From: SZUA-217 sp964194555
Lineage (GTDB): Bacteria > Actinomycetota > Acidimicrobiia > Spongiisociales > ZC4RG35
DNA length: 28,549 nucleotides
Direction: 5' to 3'
Assembly: GCA_964194555.1 (NCBI GenBank)
Contig: CAXMMT010000053.1
Span: 1-28,549 of the forward strand
Below, one piece after another: positions 8,770-16,352 of this stretch. Both the position numbers and the translations under genes were made by a program. Position 1 is the stretch's first letter. Each line of letters starts with the position of its first letter. The notes beneath the pieces were generated by a model, which saw nothing but the letters and a program-made list of their open reading frames with translations, was not told the origin of the DNA and did no database searches.

Positions 8770-9040
8770 AATTTGTCGGAGACACCCCGTACCTTGATGG
8801 CAAAGGGGAGAAATGCCGGCGAAAACCACGCAGAAAGGCGAGTTCGGGGAGGCGATGGTCATCGCCGACTTGATCCGCCAGGGCCACGATGTCGCCATTC
8901 CTTTTGGCCACAACCAGCCGTTTGATCTAATCGTTGTCCGCAAAGAGGACGGTCGTCTGGAGAAGGTTCAATTCAAGTACACCACCAGCGACGAGAAAAC
9001 AGTTAGAGCGATAATCGGCAGGTCGTCGGCGTGGGTGGCA

Positions 9041-9060
9041 CACCGGTACACCGGTACACC
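9041..9060 (+). repeat. Tandem 8-bp repeat (2.5 copies) that breaks the nuclease frame
   Basis: CACCGGTA occurs twice back to back and is followed by CACC. A unit length that is not a multiple of three makes gain or loss of one copy a frame switch. Confidence 0.95.
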
Positions 9061-9277
9061 GCTGATGAGGTTGATTGGGTGGTCATCTACGAGGCGACCA
9101 CGAGTCAGTGTTTCTACTTACCGTCCTCACTCTGGGACGGCCAAACCCAACTGACGCTGCGCGTTGCTCCGACGGCCAACGCGCAGGTGGAAGGCATTCG
9201 ATGGGCGAAGGAATACACCCGGCTTATTGGTGACCCGCGACGGCTGCCGCCACCTGGCCCACCGCACAAACTCGCCC

Positions 9278-9283
9278 TACAAT
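9278..9283 (+). promoter_or_regulatory. Putative -10 box of the tRNA-Thr gene
   Basis: TACAAT ends 10 bases before the mature tRNA 5' end, a normal distance for a short 5' leader. No good -35 is visible. The box lies within the 3' end of the nuclease frame. Confidence 0.45.
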
Positions 9284-9293
9284 TTGACAGTCA

Positions 9294-9365
9294 GCCGGAG
9301 TAGCTCAGTGGTAGAGCATTCGCTTCGTAAGCGAGAGGCCAGGGGTTCGACTCCCCTCTCCGGCT
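9294..9365 (+). tRNA. tRNA-Thr (anticodon CGT)
   Basis: A complete 72-base cloverleaf. Acceptor stem GCCGGAG/CTCCGGC; D stem GCTC/GAGC; anticodon stem TTCGC/GCGAG with loop TTCGTAA (CGT at 9326-9328, reading ACG); 5-base variable loop; T stem AGGGG/CCCCT with loop TTCGACT; discriminator T. CCA is not encoded. All stems pair, so the gene looks functional and has no intron. Confidence 0.97.
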
Positions 9366-9371
9366 CCGGGT

Positions 9372-9519
9372 TGATCGCTTCGAACTCGTATACCAAGGTC
9401 TCGCCGGACTTGATCAATGGTTGAGTGAGCGGTGCAACCCCGTCCATGTTGTTTGGTGTCTGAATACCGTGCCAGTGAGTGTCGGTACCCATCGGTAACT
9501 GGTTGTCGAGGATCACCCG
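9372..9519 (-). pseudogene. Multicopper oxidase gene fragment
   Basis: Read on the minus strand, about 49 codons encode RVILDNQLPMGTDTHWHGIQ followed by TPNNMDGVAPLTQPLIKSGE and TLVYEFEA. This is the first cupredoxin domain of three-domain multicopper oxidases, including the HWHG copper-ligand motif. A stop codon lies just before it, there is no start region, and the oxidase similarity stops where the tRNA-Thr 3' end begins (about 6 bases away). The other copper-binding motifs are absent, so this is a remnant and not a gene. The apparent continuation through the tRNA is meaningless. Confidence 0.75.
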
Positions 9520-9583
9520 TCATTGGATTACGGAGCGGCTAAATCCCCCCAGATACCGACTGCTTGTTTTCTCTACCCGCGGC

Positions 9584-9589
9584 TAGCGT
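9584..9589 (+). promoter_or_regulatory. Putative -10 box of the ECF sigma gene
   Basis: TAGCGT ends 9 bases before the ATG, with no Shine-Dalgarno between, suggesting a nearly leaderless mRNA. A T-rich CTTGTTTT lies 15-20 bp upstream. I did not find the GGGAAT/GTT-type promoter expected for SigR autoregulation. Confidence 0.3.
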
Positions 9590-9598
9590 CCCTGCTCC

Positions 9599-10177
9599 AT
9601 GGCCGACCAGGCGGACTTCGAGCGGGACGCAATGCAGTACACGCGTCAGTTGTATTCGGCTGCGATGCGAATGACCCGCAATCCCTCCGATGCAGAGGAC
9701 CTCGTCCAGGAGACCTACCTCAAGGCGTACCGTGCCTATCACACGTTCCAGGAAGGCACGAATCTCAAGGCATGGCTCTACCGGATACTCACCAACACCT
9801 ATATCAACAAGTACCGCAAGGATTCTCGTCGGCCGTCAGAGGTCGATCTCGGCACTGTCGAGGACATGTACCTGTACCGGCGCCTTGGATCCGAGGAGTC
9901 TGCCGAGGCCGCCAGAACGACTGAGGACAGGGTTCTCGATGGTCTGGTCGAGTCCGACGTCAAGCAAGCCGTCGAGGAGCTCCCGGAGACCTTCAGGATG
10001 CCGGTTCTGCTCGCCGACCTCGAAGGATTCTCATACAAGGAGATCGCCGAGATCCTCGACATTCCCATCGGCACGGTGATGTCCCGTCTTCACCGCGGAA
10101 GAAAAGCGATGCAGAAGAGGTTGTGGGAATTTGCAAAGCAGCGGGGGCTGCTCCCGGAGGACGCGAAAAGACCATGA
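9599..10177 (+). CDS. ECF RNA polymerase sigma factor, SigR/SigH type
   Basis: This is a 192-residue sigma-70 family protein with only regions 2 and 4. Region 2 includes ATRMTRNPSDAEDLVQETYL-like sequence (AMRMTRNPSDAEDLVQETY) and NLKAWLYRILTNTYINKYRK. Region 4 includes LPETFRMPVLLADLEGFSYKEIAEIL and the recognition helix IPIGTVMSRLHRGRKAMQ. The wording is closest to the actinobacterial SigR/SigH group that responds to thiol-oxidative stress. The next gene, a ZAS anti-sigma factor with an ATGA overlap, fits that assignment. Controlled genes cannot be told from this window. Confidence 0.92.
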   Translation: MADQADFERDAMQYTRQLYSAAMRMTRNPSDAEDLVQETYLKAYRAYHTFQEGTNLKAWLYRILTNTYINKYRKDSRRPSEVDLGTVEDMYLYRRLGSEESAEAARTTEDRVLDGLVESDVKQAVEELPETFRMPVLLADLEGFSYKEIAEILDIPIGTVMSRLHRGRKAMQKRLWEFAKQRGLLPEDAKRP

Positions 10178-10419
10178 GCAAAGACTGCGACGAGGCACTC
10201 GAGAATCTCTATCTGTACCTCGATTCCGAGCTCGATGCGGTGAGCTCGGAGAAGATCCGCGCTCATCTGGAGCAGTGTAAAGGTTGTGGCCCCGCGTTCG
10301 ACTTCGAGGGTCGTCTCAAGAGCGTCGTCAGGGAGCGTCTCGATGAGGATGTGCCCGACAGTGTTGTCGACAGGGTCCGGGCCGCCCTGCGAACCCAATC
10401 CGCATCTGATTCCACGTAG
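10174..10419 (+). CDS. ZAS-type anti-sigma factor (RsrA/RshA-like)
   Basis: This is an 81-residue protein whose ATG overlaps the sigma stop. The zinc-binding anti-sigma motif is H-x3-C-x2-C in AHLEQCKGC (about residues 31-38), with another Cys near the N-terminus (SKDCDEAL). This is the arrangement in which zinc and thiols of RsrA-type proteins sense disulfide stress and release the sigma factor. No membrane segment is present, so it is cytoplasmic. Genetic coupling supports it being the partner of the upstream sigma factor. Confidence 0.9.
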   Translation: MSKDCDEALENLYLYLDSELDAVSSEKIRAHLEQCKGCGPAFDFEGRLKSVVRERLDEDVPDSVVDRVRAALRTQSASDST

Positions 10420-10420
10420 C

Positions 10421-10450
10421 TTGGCTACCGCTCTGGGCCTTGGGTAGTCT
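10421..10450 (+). promoter_or_regulatory. Putative promoter of the small membrane protein gene
   Basis: TTGGCT (10421-10426), an 18-bp spacer and TAGTCT (10445-10450). The ATG at 10458 lies exactly where transcription should begin, so the mRNA is probably leaderless. Confidence 0.5.
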
Positions 10451-10457
10451 GGTTTCC

Positions 10458-10763
10458 ATGAAGCGAACAGGTCGCATCGCCGCGGCTTCACTGGCACTGG
10501 GAGTCCTCTTCGTGTTGTTCGCTCTTCCGGCAATTTCTCAAGAAGAGGAGGAGACCACGGATCCTGCCACGATTTCGGAGAGTTCCGGTCTCGAGCCTGC
10601 CGTGCCCATCCCCGCAGACTCGCCTCTCGAGCCTTTGCCGGACTGGACCTATCGCTACATGATTCCGACCACGCTTGCGCTGGCCGCCGTGGTCATCCTT
10701 CTCACGTCGATCCGGTACTTCACCAACGTCGTCCGCAAGCGGTATCGAATCGTCGAAGAGTGA
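10458..10763 (+). CDS. Small bitopic membrane protein, function unknown
   Basis: This is a 101-residue protein starting at ATG 10458, set by the promoter just upstream; the TTG at 10440 would place six extra residues inside the promoter. The N-terminus is a signal peptide or membrane segment (about residues 8-30, ending ALPAISQ). An acidic, Pro/Ser-rich extracytoplasmic stretch (EEEETTDPATISESSG) follows, then a second membrane helix (about 70-90) and a short basic tail (NVVRKRYRIVEE). I do not recognise the family. The stop overlaps the metalloprotease start (GTGA), so the two are probably co-transcribed. Confidence 0.75.
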   Translation: MKRTGRIAAASLALGVLFVLFALPAISQEEEETTDPATISESSGLEPAVPIPADSPLEPLPDWTYRYMIPTTLALAAVVILLTSIRYFTNVVRKRYRIVEE

Positions 10764-11803
10764 CTTCTCAGCGACCCGGCACGGGTCGTCTATTCGGCAA
10801 GATCGCAGGCACGTACCCGCTGGCAGAGACCTATCACACCGCTGCCCTTGCAGCGGAGATGCAGCGTCTGACGTTGGAAGTGTCGAAGATCGTCCCGGAA
10901 GCAACCGGTCTCCAACTGCCGGGGTCACCGGATACCACTGTGATCGGGCGCACCGAGTGGATCGAGCGCAACGTCGCCACGTTTGCCCACTTCACCGAGC
11001 CTGCGCGCAGACATCTCGAAGAGCGGATGGCCGAGTCGGGCCCGGCGGGTCAACGAGCGGCATCGATGGCCGGAGTGGTCATGCAGGCGGAAACCAGGGC
11101 TGTCCTCAGCGTTCTCTCTCGCAAGGTGCTCGGCCAATACGAGTTGGTTCTCCCCACCGGTGAAAGCGGTGACACCGTTGCCTATGTCGGTCCGAACATC
11201 ATGCAGATCGAGCGGATTCATCAGTTTCGACCTTCGGAGTTTCGTTTCTGGGTGGCCCTTCATGAGCTGACCCATCGAGCGCAGTTTCAGGGGGTCGCCT
11301 GGTTGAGGGACTACTTCCTCTCCCTGGTGACCGAGCTGGTCGATCAGTCAGCACCAGAACAGGGACGTCTCGGCCACGTGATGAACGAGCTGAATCAGCG
11401 CAAGGCTGCCGGCCGGCCCCTGATCGATGAGCGTGGGCTGTTCGGCCTGTTCGCCTCCCCGGAGCAGAACGCCGTACTCGACAGGGTTCAAGCTCTCATG
11501 TCTCTACTCGAAGGTCACGGCCACGTTGTCATGGACCGGGTCGGGGCGGAGCATCTCCGCTCACAGAAACGGATGAGTCGGGTATTGAAGGGTCGACGCC
11601 AGGACAAGCGAACGGCCGCTTTCTTCAGACTGACCGGACTCGAGATGAAGATCAAGCAGTACAAGATGGGGGAGCGTTTCGTTCTTTCCGTGGAGCGCCA
11701 GGCCGGTTGGGAGACGATCAATCTCGCATTTCGTGGCGCCGGCAGCCTTCCCACACTGGCCGAAATCGAGAATCCGGACCAATGGCTGGATCGCGTCGTC
11801 TGA
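10760..11803 (+). CDS. Zinc-dependent metalloprotease-like protein, DUF2342 family
   Basis: This is a 347-residue protein starting at GTG 10760. The zinc motif HELTH (about residues 168-172, in FRFWVALHELTHRAQFQ) and the later LLEGHGHVVMDRVG (likely third ligand region) mark the actinobacterial DUF2342 family, often labelled as a putative hydrolase or as associated with coenzyme F420 synthesis. Its substrate is not known and the F420 label rests on genome context, not on biochemistry. No signal peptide is visible. The end overlaps the tilS start by 22 bases; DUF2342 next to tilS is common in Actinomycetota. Confidence 0.88.
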   Translation: MTSQRPGTGRLFGKIAGTYPLAETYHTAALAAEMQRLTLEVSKIVPEATGLQLPGSPDTTVIGRTEWIERNVATFAHFTEPARRHLEERMAESGPAGQRAASMAGVVMQAETRAVLSVLSRKVLGQYELVLPTGESGDTVAYVGPNIMQIERIHQFRPSEFRFWVALHELTHRAQFQGVAWLRDYFLSLVTELVDQSAPEQGRLGHVMNELNQRKAAGRPLIDERGLFGLFASPEQNAVLDRVQALMSLLEGHGHVVMDRVGAEHLRSQKRMSRVLKGRRQDKRTAAFFRLTGLEMKIKQYKMGERFVLSVERQAGWETINLAFRGAGSLPTLAEIENPDQWLDRVV

Positions 11804-13014
11804 CCGAATTGGCCGAAGACGTCTCGGCCAGGCTGGACCTTCCCGATGGACCTCTGGTGGTGGCCTTGTCCGGTGGCGCAGACTCTGCCGCGTTGCTGTA
11901 TCTGAGCGCAGACCCCCGCGCGCAGACCCGGGCGCTCCACGTCAACCATGGATTGGCCCATTCCGACAAGATGGAGTCAGCAGCGGATGACGTAGCAAGG
12001 AGCCTCGGGGTCGATCTTGACGTGGTGGCGGTTACCGTCGAGGATGGGCCGTCCCCCGAAGGCCAGGCTCGCCAGGCCCGTTACACGGCCTTTGTCGACA
12101 GGACCGGTGAGGGGGACAGGCTTCTAACTGCCCACACTCGTGACGACAATGTCGAGACGGTTGTCTTCAACCTGATCCGGGGCACAGGCCCGAGAGGGTT
12201 GGGCGGCATCCCCTACCACCGCCCTCACAACGTCTTTCGCCCAATGTTGACGATCACCCGTTCTGAGACGAGGGAGATCGCCGCCCTCGCCGGTCTTCCC
12301 TTCGTGGACGACCCGATGAATGACGACCCGGGTCTGACGCGAAACGTCATCCGGTCCCGGGTGATCCCGATGCTCGCCGAGCTGAATCCTCGATTCTCCG
12401 AGTCGATAGCCCGGATGGCCAGCACGGTGGGCGCGGACAGCGCCTATCTCGACAACGAGGTGGCGCAGGTCCGAATACTGCGAGGCGAGGACTCCGTTGG
12501 GGTCGCCGTCGGTGATCTCCTCGCAATGGCGAAACCCCTGGGGGATCGAGTCTTGAAGACCATGTTGACCTATACGGTGGGGTCGGAAGGCGTCTCCGCC
12601 GAACGGGTCGACACCCTGTGGTCGGTGGCCCGTGCCGAAACGGTGGCGGTCGAGCTGACGTCAGAAGTCAGGGTGGTTCGACGGGGCCCGTTGCTCGTTA
12701 TCGAGACCGGGTCCGAAGGGTTCGACATTCGGGTCGTCATGCTCTCCCCTGGTCGACATCGTTCCGGACCGGTCGAGTTCGATGTCCTATCACACGACGG
12801 CCCATGCATGGTTGCCCCACTGAGCGCATGGGCGGCCATTTTTCCCGCTGACACTCAGTTGGCCGTCGGATCCGATGGGGTGGTGACCGCAAACGAAGAG
12901 CCTGCCTGGACGCCGGGGGGGAGACGTTTGCCCGTCGCCTGGTACGAGCCGGGCTCGGTCGGCTACCTTTCTGTCTTCGCCAAAGAGGTAACCGGATGGA
13001 CATCAGGCCCCTGA
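11782..13014 (+). CDS. tilS: tRNA(Ile)-lysidine synthase
   Basis: The enzyme ligates lysine to C34 of tRNA-Ile(CAU), changing both its charging and its codon reading. The ATP-binding PP-loop SGGADS is at residues 30-35 (VVALSGGADSAALL), and the second signature AHTRDDNVETVVFNLIRGTGPRGLGG follows. Length is 410 residues from ATG 11782; the frame is open farther upstream but that part lies inside the metalloprotease gene. The C-terminal region is divergent, with the usual substrate-binding domains only loosely recognisable. The end overlaps hpt by 19 bases. Confidence 0.93.
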   Translation: MAGSRRLTELAEDVSARLDLPDGPLVVALSGGADSAALLYLSADPRAQTRALHVNHGLAHSDKMESAADDVARSLGVDLDVVAVTVEDGPSPEGQARQARYTAFVDRTGEGDRLLTAHTRDDNVETVVFNLIRGTGPRGLGGIPYHRPHNVFRPMLTITRSETREIAALAGLPFVDDPMNDDPGLTRNVIRSRVIPMLAELNPRFSESIARMASTVGADSAYLDNEVAQVRILRGEDSVGVAVGDLLAMAKPLGDRVLKTMLTYTVGSEGVSAERVDTLWSVARAETVAVELTSEVRVVRRGPLLVIETGSEGFDIRVVMLSPGRHRSGPVEFDVLSHDGPCMVAPLSAWAAIFPADTQLAVGSDGVVTANEEPAWTPGGRRLPVAWYEPGSVGYLSVFAKEVTGWTSGP

Positions 13015-13517
13015 TCACAGCTGAGCAAATCGAAGAAAAGCTCAGGGAGATAGGTCAGCAGATAACAGAGGACTATGCCGGGAAGGAGGTCTTGCTGGTC
13101 GGAGTGCTCCGTGGAGCTTTCATGGTGATGGCCGACCTTGCCCGTCACATCGACCTGCCCTGCGAGTTCGACTTCATAGCCGTCTCCTCGTACGGGGCAT
13201 CGACCCAGACGTCGGGTGTGGTGAGGATCCTCAAGGATCTCGACGAAGAGATCGAAGGGCGCCATGTCCTCATCGTCGAGGACATCATCGACTCCGGTCT
13301 GACCCTGAACTACCTGATCAAGAGTCTCCGGGTGCGCCGCCCCGAATCTCTGGAGATCGCAACACTTCTTCTCAAAGAGGGAATTCAAAGGGTTCCCTTG
13401 GATGTGAGGTACACCGCCTTCACCATCGGTCCGGAGTTCGTAGTCGGATATGGGCTCGACTACGCAGGCAAGTATCGAAACCTTCCCTATGTCGGTGTGA
13501 TGGGGGACGACTCATAG
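12996..13517 (+). CDS. hpt: Hypoxanthine phosphoribosyltransferase
   Basis: This is a 173-residue enzyme that makes IMP or GMP from hypoxanthine or guanine and PRPP (purine salvage). The PRPP-binding signature VEDIIDSGLT lies at residues 94-103. Other family regions are LVGVLRGAFMVMADL near the N-terminus and FVVGYGLDYAGKYRNLPYVGV at the C-terminus, which binds the purine. The ATG lies inside the tilS end, and tilS-hpt-ftsH is a widespread bacterial order. Confidence 0.96.
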   Translation: MDIRPLITAEQIEEKLREIGQQITEDYAGKEVLLVGVLRGAFMVMADLARHIDLPCEFDFIAVSSYGASTQTSGVVRILKDLDEEIEGRHVLIVEDIIDSGLTLNYLIKSLRVRRPESLEIATLLLKEGIQRVPLDVRYTAFTIGPEFVVGYGLDYAGKYRNLPYVGVMGDDS

Positions 13518-13527
13518 GAGGGTGGGG

Positions 13528-13556
13528 TTCGACTATTCGCTGCCCGGGCGTAGCAT
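13528..13556 (+). promoter_or_regulatory. Putative promoter of ftsH
   Basis: TTCGAC (13528-13533), a 17-bp spacer and TAGCAT (13551-13556). Unlike many starts here, ftsH then has a leader of about 27 bases with GAGG (13581-13584) 5 bases before the GTG start. Confidence 0.5.
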
Positions 13557-13589
13557 TGATTCCCACGGCTCTCCCTATTTGAGGTTTTT

Positions 13590-15584
13590 GTGAACAAGAC
13601 TCTCCGAACTCTGGTGATCTACGGGATGTCGATCATCCTTGTCGCCATTCTCTTCTCGTGGTGGTTCGACCAGGTGTCTGGCCCCGAAGAGATCCCCATC
13701 TCCCAATTCGTGGAGAACATCGAGGACGGCACATACAGCGAGATCACTCTTCTTGGACGTTCCCGCCAGGCCGGGGGCCGGTTGAGCGACAGTGTTGCCG
13801 AAGAGGGCGTCTTTGATCACATCGCCAACTACGTCGAAGGCTTTGAGGACCAGTTGACTGCCACCATTGAGGAGTCGGGCACACCGTGGTCCACCGACCC
13901 GGAGCCCCCCGGCTTCTGGGAGGTTCTCATCAGCTTCCTCCCATGGCTCTTCCTGCTCGGCTTCATGGTCTTCATCTTCATGCAGATGCAGGGTGGCGGG
14001 AACCGTGTCATGCAGTTCGGCAAGTCCAAGGCAAAGTTGGTCACCAAGGACCAGCCCAAAGTCACGTTTGACGATGTTGCCGGGCTCCTCGAGGCCAAAG
14101 AGGAGCTGGAGGAGATCAAGGACTTTCTGGCCAACCCGGACCGCTATCGGCAGATGGGCGCGAAAATTCCCAAAGGAGTTCTTCTCTTCGGGCCTCCGGG
14201 CACCGGCAAAACCCTGCTCGCCAAGGCGGTGGCCGGCGAGGCCGGAGTCCCGTTCATGGCCATATCGGGCTCAGAGTTCGTCGAGATGTTCGTGGGTGTC
14301 GGCGCAGCACGGGTTCGAGACTTGTTCGAACAGGCCAAGCAGAGCGCCCCGTCGATTGTGTTCATCGACGAGATCGATGCAGTCGGTCGTCACCGAGGCG
14401 CCGGTCTTGGCGGTGGTCACGATGAGCGGGAGCAGACGCTCAACCAACTGCTGGTAGAACTCGACGGTTTCGAAGGCAACAGTGGTGTGATCGTCATGGC
14501 TGCCACCAACCGACCTGACATCCTCGACCCGGCACTGCTTCGCCCCGGTCGATTCGACCGTCAGATCGCTGTCGACGCCCCCGATATCGAAGGTCGGGCA
14601 GCCATTTTGGCCGTCCATGCCAAGGGAAAGCCTCTCGCAGACGAGATTGATCTCGAAGTTCTGGCCCGTCGAACACCGGGGTTTACCGGGGCCGACCTCG
14701 CCAACCTGATCAATGAGGCGGCTTTGCTTGCTGCCAGGGGCCGTAAGAAGGAAATCACCATGGTCGAGCTCGAAGAGTCCATCGACCGTGTCATCGCGGG
14801 ACCCGAACGGAAGTCAAAGGTGATGAGCGATGACGAGAAGAAGATCATTGCCTACCACGAGACCGGGCATGCTCTTGTCGGATTTGCCCTTCCCAACTCT
14901 GACCCGGTGCACAAGGTGACAATCGTCGCCAGAGGTCGATCGCTCGGCCACACTCTCGCTCTTCCGACTCATGACAAGTTCCTCTCGCGGAGGAGCGAAC
15001 TGGTAGATCAGTTGGCGATGTTGCTTGGTGGGCGGACCGCCGAGGAGATCATCTACGCCGACCCGACCACGGGTGCCTCCAATGACATCGAGAAGGCCAC
15101 TTCCATCGCCCGGCGCATGGTCATGGAATACGGCATGAGCGACAAGCTCGGCCCAATGCAATATGGAAAGCCCGCTGGTGAGGTCTTCCTCGGGCGCGAC
15201 TATGCCCGACAGCAGGACTACTCGGACGAGGTCGCCGCTTTCATCGATGAGGAAGTACGGAAGCTGATCAGAGCGGCGCACGATGAGGCACGCAGCGTCC
15301 TGGAGCGACATTCCGATGCCATGGAGCGAATGGTGGAGGCCCTGATCGAGACCGAGACGGTCGACCGTGATGAGGTGGCAGAGCTATTCAAGGACGTGCC
15401 CAAGTGGGAGCACGACTCGATGGGCTCGCTTCGCATCAAGTACCCGGACAACCCGGTCTTGCCCCAGGAGCGAGAGCAGATAGCCGCTGCCAAGGAGGTC
15501 GAGGAGGAGCCTGAAGAGGTCACCGAGTCCCTAAAATTGGATCGCAAGCTCCCCCAAACCGGTGGACGTCCGGCCGAGGCGTAG
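13590..15584 (+). CDS. ftsH: ATP-dependent zinc metalloprotease FtsH
   Basis: This is a 664-residue membrane-anchored AAA+ protease. Two membrane segments (about residues 8-28 and 110-130) bracket a short extracytoplasmic domain. The AAA module has Walker A GPPGTGKT (201-208), Walker B IVFIDEID (256-263) and the second region of homology ATNRPDILDPALLRPGRFDR. The zinc site HETGH is at 423-427. The N-terminal extracytoplasmic part holds the stretch LLGRSRQAGGRLSDSVAEEG. It degrades misfolded membrane proteins and regulatory proteins. It starts at GTG 13590 and is the last plus-strand gene before the minus-strand DUF4097 gene. Confidence 0.97.
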   Translation: MNKTLRTLVIYGMSIILVAILFSWWFDQVSGPEEIPISQFVENIEDGTYSEITLLGRSRQAGGRLSDSVAEEGVFDHIANYVEGFEDQLTATIEESGTPWSTDPEPPGFWEVLISFLPWLFLLGFMVFIFMQMQGGGNRVMQFGKSKAKLVTKDQPKVTFDDVAGLLEAKEELEEIKDFLANPDRYRQMGAKIPKGVLLFGPPGTGKTLLAKAVAGEAGVPFMAISGSEFVEMFVGVGAARVRDLFEQAKQSAPSIVFIDEIDAVGRHRGAGLGGGHDEREQTLNQLLVELDGFEGNSGVIVMAATNRPDILDPALLRPGRFDRQIAVDAPDIEGRAAILAVHAKGKPLADEIDLEVLARRTPGFTGADLANLINEAALLAARGRKKEITMVELEESIDRVIAGPERKSKVMSDDEKKIIAYHETGHALVGFALPNSDPVHKVTIVARGRSLGHTLALPTHDKFLSRRSELVDQLAMLLGGRTAEEIIYADPTTGASNDIEKATSIARRMVMEYGMSDKLGPMQYGKPAGEVFLGRDYARQQDYSDEVAAFIDEEVRKLIRAAHDEARSVLERHSDAMERMVEALIETETVDRDEVAELFKDVPKWEHDSMGSLRIKYPDNPVLPQEREQIAAAKEVEEEPEEVTESLKLDRKLPQTGGRPAEA

Positions 15585-15596
15585 TGCTCTCCAACT

Positions 15597-16352
15597 TCAG
15601 ATTCTTCGAATCGTCAGATCACCTGATACCAGTTTGGCCTTGATGGTCATTTGACGCTCTCTGGGGGTTGTGTCCGATCCTGGCTTCGGAAGCTTCAGCT
15701 GGCCGGACATGAGCGTGGCATCTAGATCGAGTCGGGTTCCTGTGGGCACTCCGATGTTGGCTGTCCCCGACATGGATTTGAAGATCGCCCGTCTTCCCGT
15801 GAATCGCTCGATCGTGATGTCGCCGGATGCCGTCGAGGCATTGACTGTTCCAGAGCTGACGTCCATGTGAATGTCACCTGAAGCCGCCGCGAAGCTAGCC
15901 TTGCCGTCACATTCGCCGACCCTGGCGTCTCCGGAGGCGCTGTTGATCTTGATGTCACCAGCGACCGTTCCGACGCTGGCATCTCCGCTGGCCGTCTTGA
16001 TCGTGGCGCTTTCGGCATGAGCGATCTCGATCTCACCGGAAGCGGTCTTGGCCTCGATCCTCCCCAAAAGCCCCGAGCATTCGATATTCGCCGAGGCGGT
16101 CCCGATTGTGGCGTCGGTCCCTTCCGGGACCTCGATGACAACGAAGGCATGGCCGCGAGCCGACCATCTGGTGTTTTTGTCGGAGGAGACGTGAACGAGG
16201 TCACCTCGCTTCTCTACTACGAACCCAGGATCGTCGGTGTCGACTCCGACACTGATCGTCCTGTCGCTTCCGGTCTTCACCTCGACCCGACCCGAATGGA
16301 TGTGAACGTCGATCTCCGCGTTGCGGCCGACGGCGAATTCCTGCTCGATCAC
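15597..16352 (-). CDS. DUF4097 beta-strand-repeat protein
   Basis: This is a 251-residue protein without signal peptide or membrane segment. It is built from repeated beta-strand units carrying an (A/S)SG(D/E/T) signature (TASGEIEIA, TASGDASVG, SASGDARVG, AASGDIHMD, TASGDITIE, MSGTANIG), typical of the DUF4097 family, which resembles adhesins and bactofilin-like right-handed beta-solenoids. GTG 16352 overlaps the stop of the upstream RHH gene (GTGA), so the two are co-translated. Function is unknown; the lack of a secretion signal argues for a cytoplasmic scaffold or sensor and against an adhesin. The RHH-DUF4097 pair is found in other Actinomycetota. Confidence 0.85.
   Translation of the reverse strand: MIEQEFAVGRNAEIDVHIHSGRVEVKTGSDRTISVGVDTDDPGFVVEKRGDLVHVSSDKNTRWSARGHAFVVIEVPEGTDATIGTASANIECSGLLGRIEAKTASGEIEIAHAESATIKTASGDASVGTVAGDIKINSASGDARVGECDGKASFAAASGDIHMDVSSGTVNASTASGDITIERFTGRRAIFKSMSGTANIGVPTGTRLDLDATLMSGQLKLPKPGSDTTPRERQMTIKAKLVSGDLTIRRI

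Larger units (their letters stand above)
8813..9303 (+). pseudogene. PD-(D/E)XK nuclease of the I-Ssp6803I (group I intron-associated) type, frameshifted
   Basis: ATG 8813 follows GGGGAG and opens a frame reading KGEFGEAMVIADLIRQG, PFDLIVV and VQFKY. These correspond to the Glu, Asp and unusual QxK catalytic pattern of the intron-associated PD-(D/E)XK family (PF11645, prototype I-Ssp6803I). The frame is lost at a tandem 8-bp duplication, CACCGGTA at 9041-9048 and 9049-9056. Removing one copy on paper joins AHRY directly to TADEVDWVVIYE in the +1 frame and yields one 160-residue protein that continues with FYLPSSLW and EGIRWAKEYTRL, as the family does. As written, the product is a 113-residue truncation. 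The repaired stop codon (TAG 9301-9303) falls inside the tRNA gene. A homing-type or restriction-type DNA cleavage role is inferred from the family only. Confidence 0.75.

Noticed and set aside
8137..8943. Long minus-strand open frame (268 codons) opposite holB
   Set aside because: It overlaps holB and the nuclease gene, has no recognisable domains, and long antisense frames are common in high-GC coding DNA. The same holds for frames opposite tadC-tadE (1491-2237) and opposite clpC (23996-25060).
9277..9366. Minus-strand frame continuing from the oxidase fragment through the tRNA gene
   Set aside because: This part is only a translation of the tRNA-Thr sequence (the PEPERGVEPLASRL-type string is a well-known artefact of tRNA genes).
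9523..9598. SigR-type autoregulated promoter (GGGAAT, about 18 bp, GTT) before the sigma gene
   Set aside because: No convincing pair of elements at the right distance could be found.
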